Assembly: GCA_029259935.1 (NCBI GenBank) | Contig: JAJDEH010000433.1 | Coordinates: forward strand, 1 to 34,319 | Reading direction: 5' to 3' | Origin: Planctomycetota bacterium | GTDB taxonomy: Bacteria; Planctomycetota; Planctomycetia; Pirellulales; Pirellulaceae | Length of the DNA stretch: 34,319 bases | Shown: one piece after another, positions 16,804-25,300 of the stretch | How the letters are laid out: every line of letters starts with the position of its first letter | Position numbering within the stretch: the first letter of the stretch is position 1 | Program-made: the position numbers and the translations under genes | The notes under the pieces: generated by a model | The model's input: the letters and a program-made list of their open reading frames with translations, nothing else | The model's database searches: none | Told to the model about the DNA's origin: nothing

Positions 16804-17742
16804 GGCCGGCACTAGAAATGACACCACTTTGTCGATTGTCGCTTCAAAATAGACGTGGGAATACTCCACGCTGTTGAGGCGTAAAATCGGGCGAATAGAT
16901 TCGGGTAGCTCATGCTCTGGCGGAAAATGAAAGCCGTCCAAGAGTACTGGCACGATGTTCTTGCGGCTCTTGATGGCATGTTCAATTTCGCAACGCACCC
17001 AGTCCTGCTCGTTCGTGCAACGTTCCAGTGCGTTCGGCGATAAGACAAGAATGAAATTGTCAGTTGCTTCGATTTCACGCATCAAACTGTCATCGAAGAA
17101 GCTTGACCCCAGGTCTTTGACGTCCAAGAACGTGGTCCAACCTTTCGAGGAGAGTTGGCTGCTAATTAGCCGTGCGTTGGCCGCACCGTTGTCACGACGG
17201 TAACTAATAAATGTAGTCCCACGATACGGCGCGGCTTGCGTGTTTTCACCGTTCTCTTGCAGCGAAAGATCATTAGGTGGGGAATCAGGTGCCGGTTTGG
17301 GAGTGATGCCCAGTCGCACAAGGGACCGAAAGACTTGATCAAGGTCCGCGCCAACGTCACTTTTCGTAAGCATTATTTCACTCTGGCCCGACAGCTGCTT
17401 CTTCATCGATGGCGGTGGATTCACTTTTTCAATATAGACGGGCAATATGGGTTTCCGATTCTCAGCAGCAGCCGAAACTTCTTTGATTACGTGCAAAGAT
17501 TCAAACGCACGTTTTGAGCAAAAAAGCATCAAGACTTTGCAATTCTTCAGCCTGTCCACGTCTATCAATTTTAAGACGGCCGACACCAGCGTGGCGGACC
17601 CGAAATTGCAAACTGAAACGCCTCGCTCTTGCAGCCGGTTCACCAAATCAAGCACTTCTGCTTCGTCCTTGGGCGAATAGCTGATGAAAACTTCGTCGGA
17701 GCTGTCTTCGACTGAATCGTCGATGAAAAATTCGTCAGACAT
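16795..17742 (-). CDS. Tandem TIR-domain protein
   Basis: A 315-residue protein with two TIR domains and little else. TIR1 spans about 17-145 (DEVFISYSPKDEAEVLDLVN; core strand KVLMLFCSKRAFESLHVIKE with E88). TIR2 spans about 176-312 (TTFISYRRDNGAANARLISS; NFILVLSPNALERCTNEQDW, then VRCEIEHAI with E252). The WVxxEI motif aligns with the region carrying the catalytic Glu in SARM1-type NADases, so TIR2 may cleave NAD+. TIR1 is more diverged and may be a pseudo-domain that binds or scaffolds. An acidic 15-residue N-terminus precedes TIR1. There is no signal peptide, membrane segment or obvious sensor domain. TIR effectors in bacteria act in anti-phage abortive infection; that role here is inference. 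Confidence 0.88.
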   Translation of the reverse strand: MSDEFFIDDSVEDSSDEVFISYSPKDEAEVLDLVNRLQERGVSVCNFGSATLVSAVLKLIDVDRLKNCKVLMLFCSKRAFESLHVIKEVSAAAENRKPILPVYIEKVNPPPSMKKQLSGQSEIMLTKSDVGADLDQVFRSLVRLGITPKPAPDSPPNDLSLQENGENTQAAPYRGTTFISYRRDNGAANARLISSQLSSKGWTTFLDVKDLGSSFFDDSLMREIEATDNFILVLSPNALERCTNEQDWVRCEIEHAIKSRKNIVPVLLDGFHFPPEHELPESIRPILRLNSVEYSHVYFEATIDKVVSFLVPASG

Positions 17743-17866
17743 GGCGCATCACATCATTGTAGGAGCGGTAATAATAGCAACTCTCGATTGTAGCATTAGC
17801 TGTGGCTGCCGGACCTTCAAGATCGAGCGATTTTCGCTGTCCGAGCGGGTGCGTTGGCATCGCATG

Positions 17867-17906
17867 TCCAAACTGTTCAGGTCTGCTGAATGGCGGTATA
17901 ATGAAC
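17867..17906 (+). repeat. Promoter-like direct repeat, copy B
   Basis: TCCAAACTGTTCAGGTCTGC followed by TGAATGGCGGTATAATGAAC, with TATAAT at 17897-17902. It repeats copy A (15381-15421) in the same orientation. It points away from the TIR gene, toward a stretch without a convincing gene. Confidence 0.75.
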
Positions 17907-18504
17907 AGTGGGAAACGTATTCACGGGCACTTGGAATGCGGAACAAGATCGGGGCAGGTCGTTTTTTTCGTTGCAGACTTTTAGGTAACTTGGTTTGCAC
18001 GTCGATGTGTCATGCGGTCACACTTGTGTCCTGCTGATTTACAGACCTGTGACTGACCTACCGACTTGTATCGCCTCGCTGACGCGGTGAGGCGTTGGGG
18101 GATGCTCTGGTCTTATCGGCTGCCGATACGTTTTCATGATTGCATTTTTGCAAACGTTATTACGAGAGCTTGAGGGACATGAACAGACACGCCGTGAAGG
18201 CTAACTTGTTGGGGCGGCTACGATTAGGGCGGAGACGCGATGGGCAAAGCAATGGAAATTCACAATGGCGCGTATGTTACATCGATGAAAGTGCCCCGCT
18301 TGGGGAATGGCCTGGCGACGAGGCAAGACGTTTCTCTTTTTTCTTCAACCTTCGACATTCCGTGTTCGATATTCGATATTCCGGCCCTCGCCTTGACAAT
18401 TCCACAAGATGGTACAATGGGCTATAGGGTGCGACACGCACTAATTGTTTTTTGTATTCGGTATTCAGAGTCTGAGTTTATTCGATCTTCGACATTCCGT
18501 TTTC

Positions 18505-18543
18505 GACCCCCTCTAACTCCCCCTTGGCAAAGGGGGAGAACCA
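18505..18543. repeat. Palindromic repeat, copy 1
   Basis: The sequence around CTCCCCCTTGGCAAAGGGGG AG (hairpin 18517-18538), preceded by CCCCCTCTAA and followed by AACC, recurs at 32497-32533 with only a few changes. It lies 36 bases upstream of the sulfatase start. No T-run follows, so it is a repeat and not a typical terminator. Confidence 0.8.
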
Positions 18544-18578
18544 GAGGATCAATGCCAACCTCAACTAGATTGACACTT

Positions 18579-20066
18579 ATGAACAAGATCACCGCCGCCT
18601 TCGTTGTTTCCGTTTTCATGTTCGTCATGCACATGACCTCTTTGGCAAGTCTTGCCGAGGACGCGGGCGACGGGAAAAAGAAGTTCAATGTTCTGTTCAT
18701 CATCTCCGACGACCTGACGGCCACTGCGCTGTCTTGTTACGGCAACAAGGTTTGCGAAACGCCGAACATCGATCGGCTGGCCGCCCGCGGAACTCGCTTT
18801 ACGCGCGCCTATTGCCAAGGGACGTATTGCGGGCCGTCGCGAGCGTCGCTCATGTCCGGCTATTATCCGCATGCCACGGGAGTGCTTGGTTATAAGAACC
18901 CGCGTCCGCAGATTGGCGACCGCGCCACTTGGTCACAGCATTTTAAGAACAACGGCTACTACGCCGCTCGGGTGAGCAAAATTTTTCACATGGGCGTTCC
19001 CGGCGGTGTTGAATACGGGAAGAACAAAACGGAGGCCGCTTATCACGGCGCGGATGACGCCCGGTCGTGGACCGAAAGATTCAACAGCCCTGGTCCCGAA
19101 TGGAAGGCGGAAGGCACCGGGGAAACTTTGGAAGGCAATCCCGACGGTAAGAAGCCGGTGGTGGGTGGCAACACGTTTGTTGTCGTTGAAGCAGACGGCG
19201 ACGATCTGGTGCACTCCGATGGCATGACGGCTGCCAAAGCATGCGAATTGATAAAGCAACACAAAGATGAGCGATTTTGGTTGGGTGTCGGCTTTGTGCG
19301 GCCGCATGTGCCTTTCGTCGCGCCGCGGCCTTACTACGAATCATTCTTGCCCTACGACAAGATGGTCCTGCCCACGAAGGTGGAAGGCGACTGGGACGAC
19401 ATTCCGCGGCCGGGCATCAACTACAAAACAAGCACCAACATGAAGATGGATATTCGCCGCCAGAAGAAAGCGGTCGGCGGATACTATGCTTCGGTCGCCT
19501 TCATGGACGCGCAGGTGGGCAAGGTTTTGGGCGCGCTGCATGACGCCGGTTTGGAAGACGATACAATCGTGATCTTCACCAGCGATCACGGCTATCATCT
19601 CGGCGAGCACGACTTTTGGGCGAAGGTCAGTCTGCACGAAGAATCGGCGGCGGTGCCCCTTATCATCAGCGTCCCCGGCAAGAAGCCGGCGGTCTGTCAT
19701 AGCCTGACGGAACTGATCGATCTTTACCCGAGCATCTCGAAATTGTGCGGACTGGAGGTTCCCGATCGCCTGCAGGGTAAAGATATTTCTTCCATGCTTG
19801 ACGATCCGAAAGTTGAGGTGCGATCGGCGGCCTTCAGTGTGGCTCCCAGTCGCAAGGGATTCTTGCTGCGCGAAGACAAATGGGCCTACATTCAATACAA
19901 GGAAGACGCGTCGGCGGGAATCGAATTGTTCGACATGGAAAAAGATCCTCAGCAATACACCAACCTAGCAAGCAAGCCCGAGTACGCCGAAATGGTCGCC
20001 GACTTCAAAGAAAAATTCGCCGTCAAAATGCAAGCCGTGCGGAATAATGATTTGGAGACGGAATGA
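18579..20066 (+). CDS. Secreted sulfatase, iduronate-2-sulfatase-like
   Basis: A 495-residue arylsulfatase-family enzyme that would hydrolyse sulfate esters, probably on polysaccharides. The start at 18579 gives a signal peptide (MNKITAAFVVSVFMFVMHMT, then SLASLAEDA). Metal ligands D44-D45 sit in VLFIISDDLTATALSCYGNK. The formylglycine signature is CGPSR (84-88) in AYCQGTYCGPSRASLMSGYY; the Cys must be oxidised by a maturation enzyme not encoded here. GVGFVRPHVPFVAPRPYYES and TSDHGYHLGEHDFWAKVSLH are typical of the iduronate-sulfatase subfamily. The frame is open for 340 bases upstream, but that stretch is repeat-rich and would hide the signal peptide. Full length, no damage seen. The natural substrate is unknown. 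Confidence 0.93.
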   Translation: MNKITAAFVVSVFMFVMHMTSLASLAEDAGDGKKKFNVLFIISDDLTATALSCYGNKVCETPNIDRLAARGTRFTRAYCQGTYCGPSRASLMSGYYPHATGVLGYKNPRPQIGDRATWSQHFKNNGYYAARVSKIFHMGVPGGVEYGKNKTEAAYHGADDARSWTERFNSPGPEWKAEGTGETLEGNPDGKKPVVGGNTFVVVEADGDDLVHSDGMTAAKACELIKQHKDERFWLGVGFVRPHVPFVAPRPYYESFLPYDKMVLPTKVEGDWDDIPRPGINYKTSTNMKMDIRRQKKAVGGYYASVAFMDAQVGKVLGALHDAGLEDDTIVIFTSDHGYHLGEHDFWAKVSLHEESAAVPLIISVPGKKPAVCHSLTELIDLYPSISKLCGLEVPDRLQGKDISSMLDDPKVEVRSAAFSVAPSRKGFLLREDKWAYIQYKEDASAGIELFDMEKDPQQYTNLASKPEYAEMVADFKEKFAVKMQAVRNNDLETE

Positions 20067-20110
20067 CCGTTGCCTGACGCCGGTTTCATTTCAGTCCATC
20101 ACCTGAAAGG

Positions 20111-20116
20111 TATAAT
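20111..20116 (+). promoter_or_regulatory. -10 element directly before a start codon
   Basis: A perfect TATAAT is followed by six bases and then the ATG of the small gene at 20123, so a leaderless mRNA is predicted. No Shine-Dalgarno sequence is present. The -35 region is poor (ATTTCA at 17-base spacing). Confidence 0.45.
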
Positions 20117-20122
20117 TACGGC

Positions 20123-20392
20123 ATGAGTGAATCATCGAACAGTAGCGTGCTTGACCGAGTTCTAGACCCCTTCACCGAGTGCCTTACGCCCGAGGTCGCG
20201 CGGAGAATCGTCGATCTTCGAGCCGACGTGGAAATCCAAACTCGCGTCGACACATTAGCCGAACGAGCTAATGAAGGCGAGTTGACCGACGACGAGCGGA
20301 CGGAATATGACAGCTACCGCGAGGCGTTTCACTTTGTCACTATTCTTCAGGCGAAGGCACGCACGCTATTGGAGCGTCAAGCCACCGTGTAA
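20123..20392 (+). CDS. Small conserved-type protein, usual partner of an HNH nuclease
   Basis: An 89-residue, acidic, helical protein: VLDRVLDPFTECLTPEVARR, then IVDLRADVEIQTRVDTLAER, ANEGELTDDERTEYDSYREA and ILQAKARTLLE. From memory, closely similar small proteins in planctomycetes and cyanobacteria are encoded just before an HNH endonuclease whose start overlaps their stop. The same overlap exists here (TAATG at 20390-20394), but the downstream frame is cut to 24 codons. The pair's function is not established. The gene itself appears intact. Confidence 0.7.
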   Translation: MSESSNSSVLDRVLDPFTECLTPEVARRIVDLRADVEIQTRVDTLAERANEGELTDDERTEYDSYREAFHFVTILQAKARTLLERQATV

Positions 20393-20466
20393 TGGATGCC
20401 TTCGATCGCGAACTTGTCTGTCAACGAGCATCAATGCGCGTTGATGATTCGATAGAGAACGATTAA
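20392..20466 (+). pseudogene. Truncated N-terminus of an HNH endonuclease
   Basis: The ATG overlaps the stop of the small gene (TAATG) and the frame reads MDAFDRELVCQRASMRVDDS before stopping at 20466. The first 16 residues fit the usual start of the partner HNH nuclease (MDxxxRxLVRQRAxxRCEYC); the Cys-x2-Cys and HNH parts are gone. The sequence diverges right after QRASMR, so a deletion removed the catalytic body. The match is from memory and short, hence moderate confidence. Confidence 0.5.
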
Positions 20467-20513
20467 ACTGACTCCGGCACGGCCCATCTTCACACTTCCT
20501 TGGAGCAACCCGC

Positions 20514-21962
20514 ATGCTCACCGTTCAAGGTCACCCGCGACAACTTTGTAATGGACTCACTCGGCGCGATCTTTTGCGAGCGGGTGGCGCGGGACTGTTG
20601 GGGACCAGTTTGCCGATGCTGTTGGCGGCGGAAGAAGCGCAAGCGGTGGTTAAGCCGCGAGCCAAGTCGGTGATGTTCTTGTTCATGTTTGGCGGGCCGA
20701 GCCAGCTCGAAACGTTCGACATGAAGCCTGACGCACCCAGCGGTATTCGCGGGCCGTTTAAGCCAGTCGCTTCGCGGACTCCAGGTCTGCATATCTGCGA
20801 GCACTTGCCAAAGTTGGCGGCGCTTTCGGATAAGTTCGCCGCTATTCGCACGATGACTCATCCGCACAACGATCACAACGCCTGCCACTACATTCAAACT
20901 GGCCATCCGTTGCCGCCCGCTCAGCGCGGGGCCGCGAATGTCGATGCCACGGAGAAGGATTGGCCGGCGATGGGGTCGGTCGTCGAATATCTCGATCAGC
21001 ATGCGGACGCCGCGCGTCCGGCGGAAGAGCGGCGAGACTTTCCCAGCTACGTCTATCTTCCCAATCCGTTGGGGCACATTCAGGGCTACGACCGATCGGG
21101 ACAGTATGCCGGTTGGTTGGGACGCACCTACAACGCGCTGGCCACGCGAATCGCTAAGAAGGACGCCAAGGACAATCCGTACTTTCGCGACTGCGCGGAT
21201 GAAGAACTGGACTTTCGTGTGCAAGGTTGTGAAGCACGCGCTGAAATGACTCTTGATCGCACGGCGCGGCGGCTTGATCTGCTGGAACAGTTTGACTTGG
21301 CTCGCCGAGAACTCGATCGCTCGCGGTCGGTAAGCGATTACAATCGCGTGCGAGCCAAGGCGGTGAATTTGGTGACGTCTGAAAAAATGCGGGCCGCGTT
21401 CGACATTCGCCGCGAGTCATCGCAACTCCGCGATCGATACGGACGGCATCTGTTTGGCCAGTCGGCATTGATGGGGCGGCGCATGTTGGAAGCCGGCGCG
21501 CGGTTCGTCACGGTACTTTGGGATTGTCCCGACGGCTACAGTTGGGACAGCCATCGCCATTCTAACGACGTGCAAAAGCATCTGTTGCCCGGTTTGGATC
21601 AGACCTTTTCTGCTTTGCTGGAAGACATGAGCGATAGCGGGTTGCTGGACGAAACCTTGGTCGTGTGCGTGGGCGAAATGGGCCGCACGCCGAAACCCGA
21701 CACGGCTCAATGGGGACGCGGGCATTGGAGTCGTTGTTTCCCGGCGGTGCTTGCCGGGGCCGGAATTCGCGGCGGAATCACTTACGGCGTGTCCGACAAG
21801 GACGCCGCCTATCCGGCGGATCAACCGGTCAGCCCCGAAGCGCTTTCCGCCACGATCTTTCACGCGCTGGGAATTGCTCCGGAATCGCGCATCCACGACG
21901 CTTTCGGACGTCCGGCTCCGGTGATGGCCGGCGGCCGCCCGCTGCTGGAACTTTTCGGCTAG
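20514..21962 (+). CDS. Tat-exported DUF1501 protein
   Basis: A 482-residue protein of the DUF1501 family (alkaline-phosphatase/sulfatase-like fold), abundant in planctomycetes. It starts with a twin-arginine signal (LTRRDLLRAGGAGLLGTSLP), so it should be exported folded. Family motifs are SVMFLFMFGGPSQLETFDMK, HPHNDHNACHYIQTGH, PSYVYLPNPLGHIQGYDRSG, WDSHRHSNDVQKHLLPGLDQ and VVCVGEMGRTPK, and the end DAFGRPAPVMAGGRPLLELF. DUF1501 genes are often paired with DUF1553/DUF1549 cytochrome-like genes; no such partner is here. The neighbour is a sulfatase. Enzymatic activity is unproven. Confidence 0.93.
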   Translation: MLTVQGHPRQLCNGLTRRDLLRAGGAGLLGTSLPMLLAAEEAQAVVKPRAKSVMFLFMFGGPSQLETFDMKPDAPSGIRGPFKPVASRTPGLHICEHLPKLAALSDKFAAIRTMTHPHNDHNACHYIQTGHPLPPAQRGAANVDATEKDWPAMGSVVEYLDQHADAARPAEERRDFPSYVYLPNPLGHIQGYDRSGQYAGWLGRTYNALATRIAKKDAKDNPYFRDCADEELDFRVQGCEARAEMTLDRTARRLDLLEQFDLARRELDRSRSVSDYNRVRAKAVNLVTSEKMRAAFDIRRESSQLRDRYGRHLFGQSALMGRRMLEAGARFVTVLWDCPDGYSWDSHRHSNDVQKHLLPGLDQTFSALLEDMSDSGLLDETLVVCVGEMGRTPKPDTAQWGRGHWSRCFPAVLAGAGIRGGITYGVSDKDAAYPADQPVSPEALSATIFHALGIAPESRIHDAFGRPAPVMAGGRPLLELFG

Positions 21963-22311
21963 CGACCGCCTTCTCGTGGAATCGGAAACCAGGACCCAAC
22001 CCATTTGCGGCAATCGCTTGGACCGGCGCGAGTCGGGAATCTTGACTCCGTCGCTTGGCGTGTAATACTAAGACCAAAGGTACTAAGGGCCTTGTAGTTG
22101 GGCCGCGCCCGCGTTTTGCATTTTACGGTAACCCGAAGCCTCAGCGAGTGAATGAATTGGGACAGTTCCCTCGCCGCCCCATCGAAGTGCCACGATGCCT
22201 GCCGTTCGCGCGTGTTGCAACTAGAGTTTCCCCGCCAATTGTCCACCGCGCTGCGGCGTGTCTCTTTTCCGAGAATTCTTTCGGGTAAATCTTTTCGAGG
22301 TATATTGTTTC
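21963..22311. other. Intergenic region before the NACHT gene
   Basis: This 349-base stretch has no convincing gene. It contains AACCCGAAGCCTCAGCGAGT (22132-22151), which looks like a diverged copy of a short repeat that I recall as frequent in planctomycete intergenic DNA. A TATATT (22301-22306) lies five bases before the NACHT start codon. Confidence 0.5.
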
Positions 22312-25300
22312 ATGTCGTACCGAGTGTACGTTTCTTCCACTGCGAAAGACTTGTTAAGGCATCGTGAAGCGGTCCTCACCGCGATCCGTCGCATGGACGG
22401 CGTGGAACCGGTCTCGATGGAGGACTATACCGCGGAGAGCATGCCGCCGGTCGAACGATGCGTCAAAGACGTCGCCGAAGCCGATATCTACGTGGGCATG
22501 TTTGCCTATCGATACGGCACGGTGCCGCCCGACAGCGAAAGGTCGATCACGGAATCCGAACTGCGCGCGGCCGAGGAACACGGCAAGCCGCGGCTGATCT
22601 TCGTGATGCACGAGGACCACCCCTGGCCGAACAGCCAGATGGATGACGACCAAACCAAGATCAAATCCTTGCGCCGTGAGCTTTGCGAGCGGTACATGGC
22701 GGACATGTTCGGCGACGAACAGGACCTGGCCGCCAAACTGGCCACCTCGCTGCCGAAAACGATTAACGAAATTCGGAAGAACGACCTGCCCGTCGGCCCG
22801 CCTCAAGAAACGGGCGAGAGCGCCGCCGATCAACTTGCTCAAGCCGCGTTGGCCCCCTATCTGAAATGGTTGATTTCCAAACACGATCAGTTGGAGCTAC
22901 GCGGATTGCACCGGGCCGGCGGCGGGGTCTTGCAGGTGCCGTTGGAGAAAATCTACGCCGCGTTAAAAGCCGATCAAACCAATCCTCTCGAACGGGCCGA
23001 AGCGCGGCGCGAACTGGAAGCCGAACTGCGCGAGGCCATTGAAAACGGCGAGTTCACCGAAGATGAAGTCCAAAATACGATCTGGTACTTTGTCGCTGGC
23101 TCGCCGCTGATGCCATCGCTTGAACTGCGCGATCGGATCGGCGCCGGCGGGCACGAAGTGAGCCACGTTTTGAATTTGGGCGAGGCTTGCCAGCAAAATC
23201 AGAAGCTGGTCATTCTCGGAGATCCCGGCAGCGGAAAAACGACCGTTGCGCGCTGGCTTGTTCTGGTTACCGCCAAGGCGCTGCTGGCCGGGGACGAACA
23301 GGTGAGCGTGCCGACCCGGAACATCGATCCCGATGCCGTGGACGACGACTTGCCGTTCTATCTCGGATCGCCGCGTCTGCCCGTTCTGGTGCGTATTTCG
23401 GAGTACGCCGACGACCGCCGTCATGCTGCGCAAAACGGCACCCGACCTCGGTCGTTAACCGAGTTTCTGGGATACCATTCGTGGATGGGTTTGTATGCGC
23501 CATGGGATGAACAGCCGGCCGGGCAAGACGACGACCTGATTCCCTTCGACGCGCTGAATCGCATTATTCGGGACCACCTGGAGCAGGGCCGAGCCTTGAT
23601 CGTGTTGGACGGCCTGGATGAAATTCCGGATTCTTCGTTGCGCGACGAAATCGTGGAAGAAGTCGATGGCTTTGCCCGCCGTTGGATCGCGTCGCGTTAT
23701 AGCATCGCAAAGGAAGCGGGCGCGGTCGTCGGCCAAATTGCGCAAGCGGTCGGCGAGGGAAATCAACTCGTGGTGACCAGTCGAATCGCCGGCTATCATG
23801 CGTCGCCGCTGCGCGGTGACTTGACACATGTCACCGTCGAGTCGATGACCGACCGGGCGGTTGACCACTTCATTGGCACGTGGATGCGAGAGGTTCATCT
23901 GCAAGAGCGCGGGCCGGATGACAGCGACGAGTCGGTGCTAGAGCGTGCCAAGCTGGAGACCGCCAGTCTTTGCCGTGAGATTCGCTCGACCACGCGGCGC
24001 GGCGTGCGGGAACTGGTTAGCAATCCGTTGCTGGCGAGCGTGTTGGCGACGGTGTTCCATACCCACGACGGCAATTTGCCGGCGCAGCGGGCCGAGCTTT
24101 ACCGCATCGCCGTCGAAAACTTGGTCAATATCTGGATGAAGCGGCAGGGCAATGAGGACGAGACGGAAATGCGAGCGTTCGAGCTATACGATGTGCTCGA
24201 GCCGTTGGCGGCCCATATTCACCAACACGAACCGACCGGCCTATTGCCCGAAAACGAACTTCGCGAATTGGCTACGCGGTTCTTGGCCGAATCGCGTGGC
24301 GAACACCCGCTACGCCCCTCGACCAAACTGAAAGGCGCGGTGGAATCGTTGATTCGCGTATTGCGCGAGGATGTGGGCCTGTTGGCGGCGCGCGGCGAGG
24401 GCGTCTATGGGTTCTTGCACCTCAGCTTTCAGGAGTATCTGGCGGCCCGGTTTCTCGTGCGAGACCTTGACACGGCGGCCAGCAACTTGATGAGCCGCGT
24501 GGAGGACGCGCGGTGGCGCGAGGCCATCATGATGGCGTTGGGTCATGCCAGTATGACCTCGCCCGACGGATTCCACGCGCTGGTGCGCAATGTTCTGGAG
24601 TACGACGGTTCGCTGCGCGACTTGTTTCCTCAAAGTGCGTTGCAACTGGTCGACGCCTTGCCAGAGGTCGCGTTGCCCGAGAAAGAAGGCGAGTCGATCG
24701 AATTGCTGGTGGATATTTGCGAGCGTCTGCTGTTGGCTTGCGAGGATGAACAGAACGTCAACCGGCTGCCAAGCCGCGAAAATCTTATCGAGCGGGCGTT
24801 TCGCCAGTTGATCGAGCACGGCTATGAGCGGGGCGTCGAGCGATGTTTTTGGATCGCCTTGACCAGCCACGATCCCACTCGACCCAATCGAGCGGCGGCT
24901 GCCGCGGCCGTTCTGCGGCGGCTCGACTGGATCACGCCCATGTTGGCCGGCGCGCTAATCCAGGCGCTTCCGCACGACCGGGCCGCATGGAACTGGCCCA
25001 TCTGCGGGTTACTTCGAGAACTGGTCACGCCGCCCAGTCCGGAGATTCCCAAGTCGCCTCGCAAGCCGGCCCCCGACCCTCGCCTAAGTCGTCACGAGGC
25101 GGAACTGGAGCAGGCAACCGATGAGGCAACTCGGCAAGACCTCAAGCTGCGAATCGCGCGGCTCAAGGAACAGGCCGAGGCCATCCAGGCCGACTACAAG
25201 GCCCAGGAAGAAGAATACAACGCGCGTCAGAAACAACTGCTCAGCAGCGAATCGCCACTGGCGGTCGAGTTGCCGCTCGGCGATTTGCCGATGCGTTTCG

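Larger units (their letters stand above)
17743..18578. other. Gene-poor stretch with short repeats
   Basis: Besides repeat B, this 836-base stretch holds a 20-base near-identical pair (CTTCGACATTCCGTGTTCGA at 18350-18369 and a one-mismatch copy at 18487-18506). It also holds an imperfect hairpin near 18070-18094 (CGCCTC...GAGGCG) and the palindrome at 18505-18543. The open frames here (for example 18140-18427, and the upstream extension of the sulfatase frame from 18240) give no recognisable protein. Confidence 0.55.

Noticed and set aside
18240..18578. N-terminal extension of the sulfatase by 113 residues
   Set aside because: The extension runs through short repeats and a palindrome and would place a clear signal peptide in mid-protein.
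19341..19955. 204-codon minus-strand frame opposite the sulfatase
   Set aside because: Antisense to conserved sulfatase motifs; no recognisable domain and no ribosome site.
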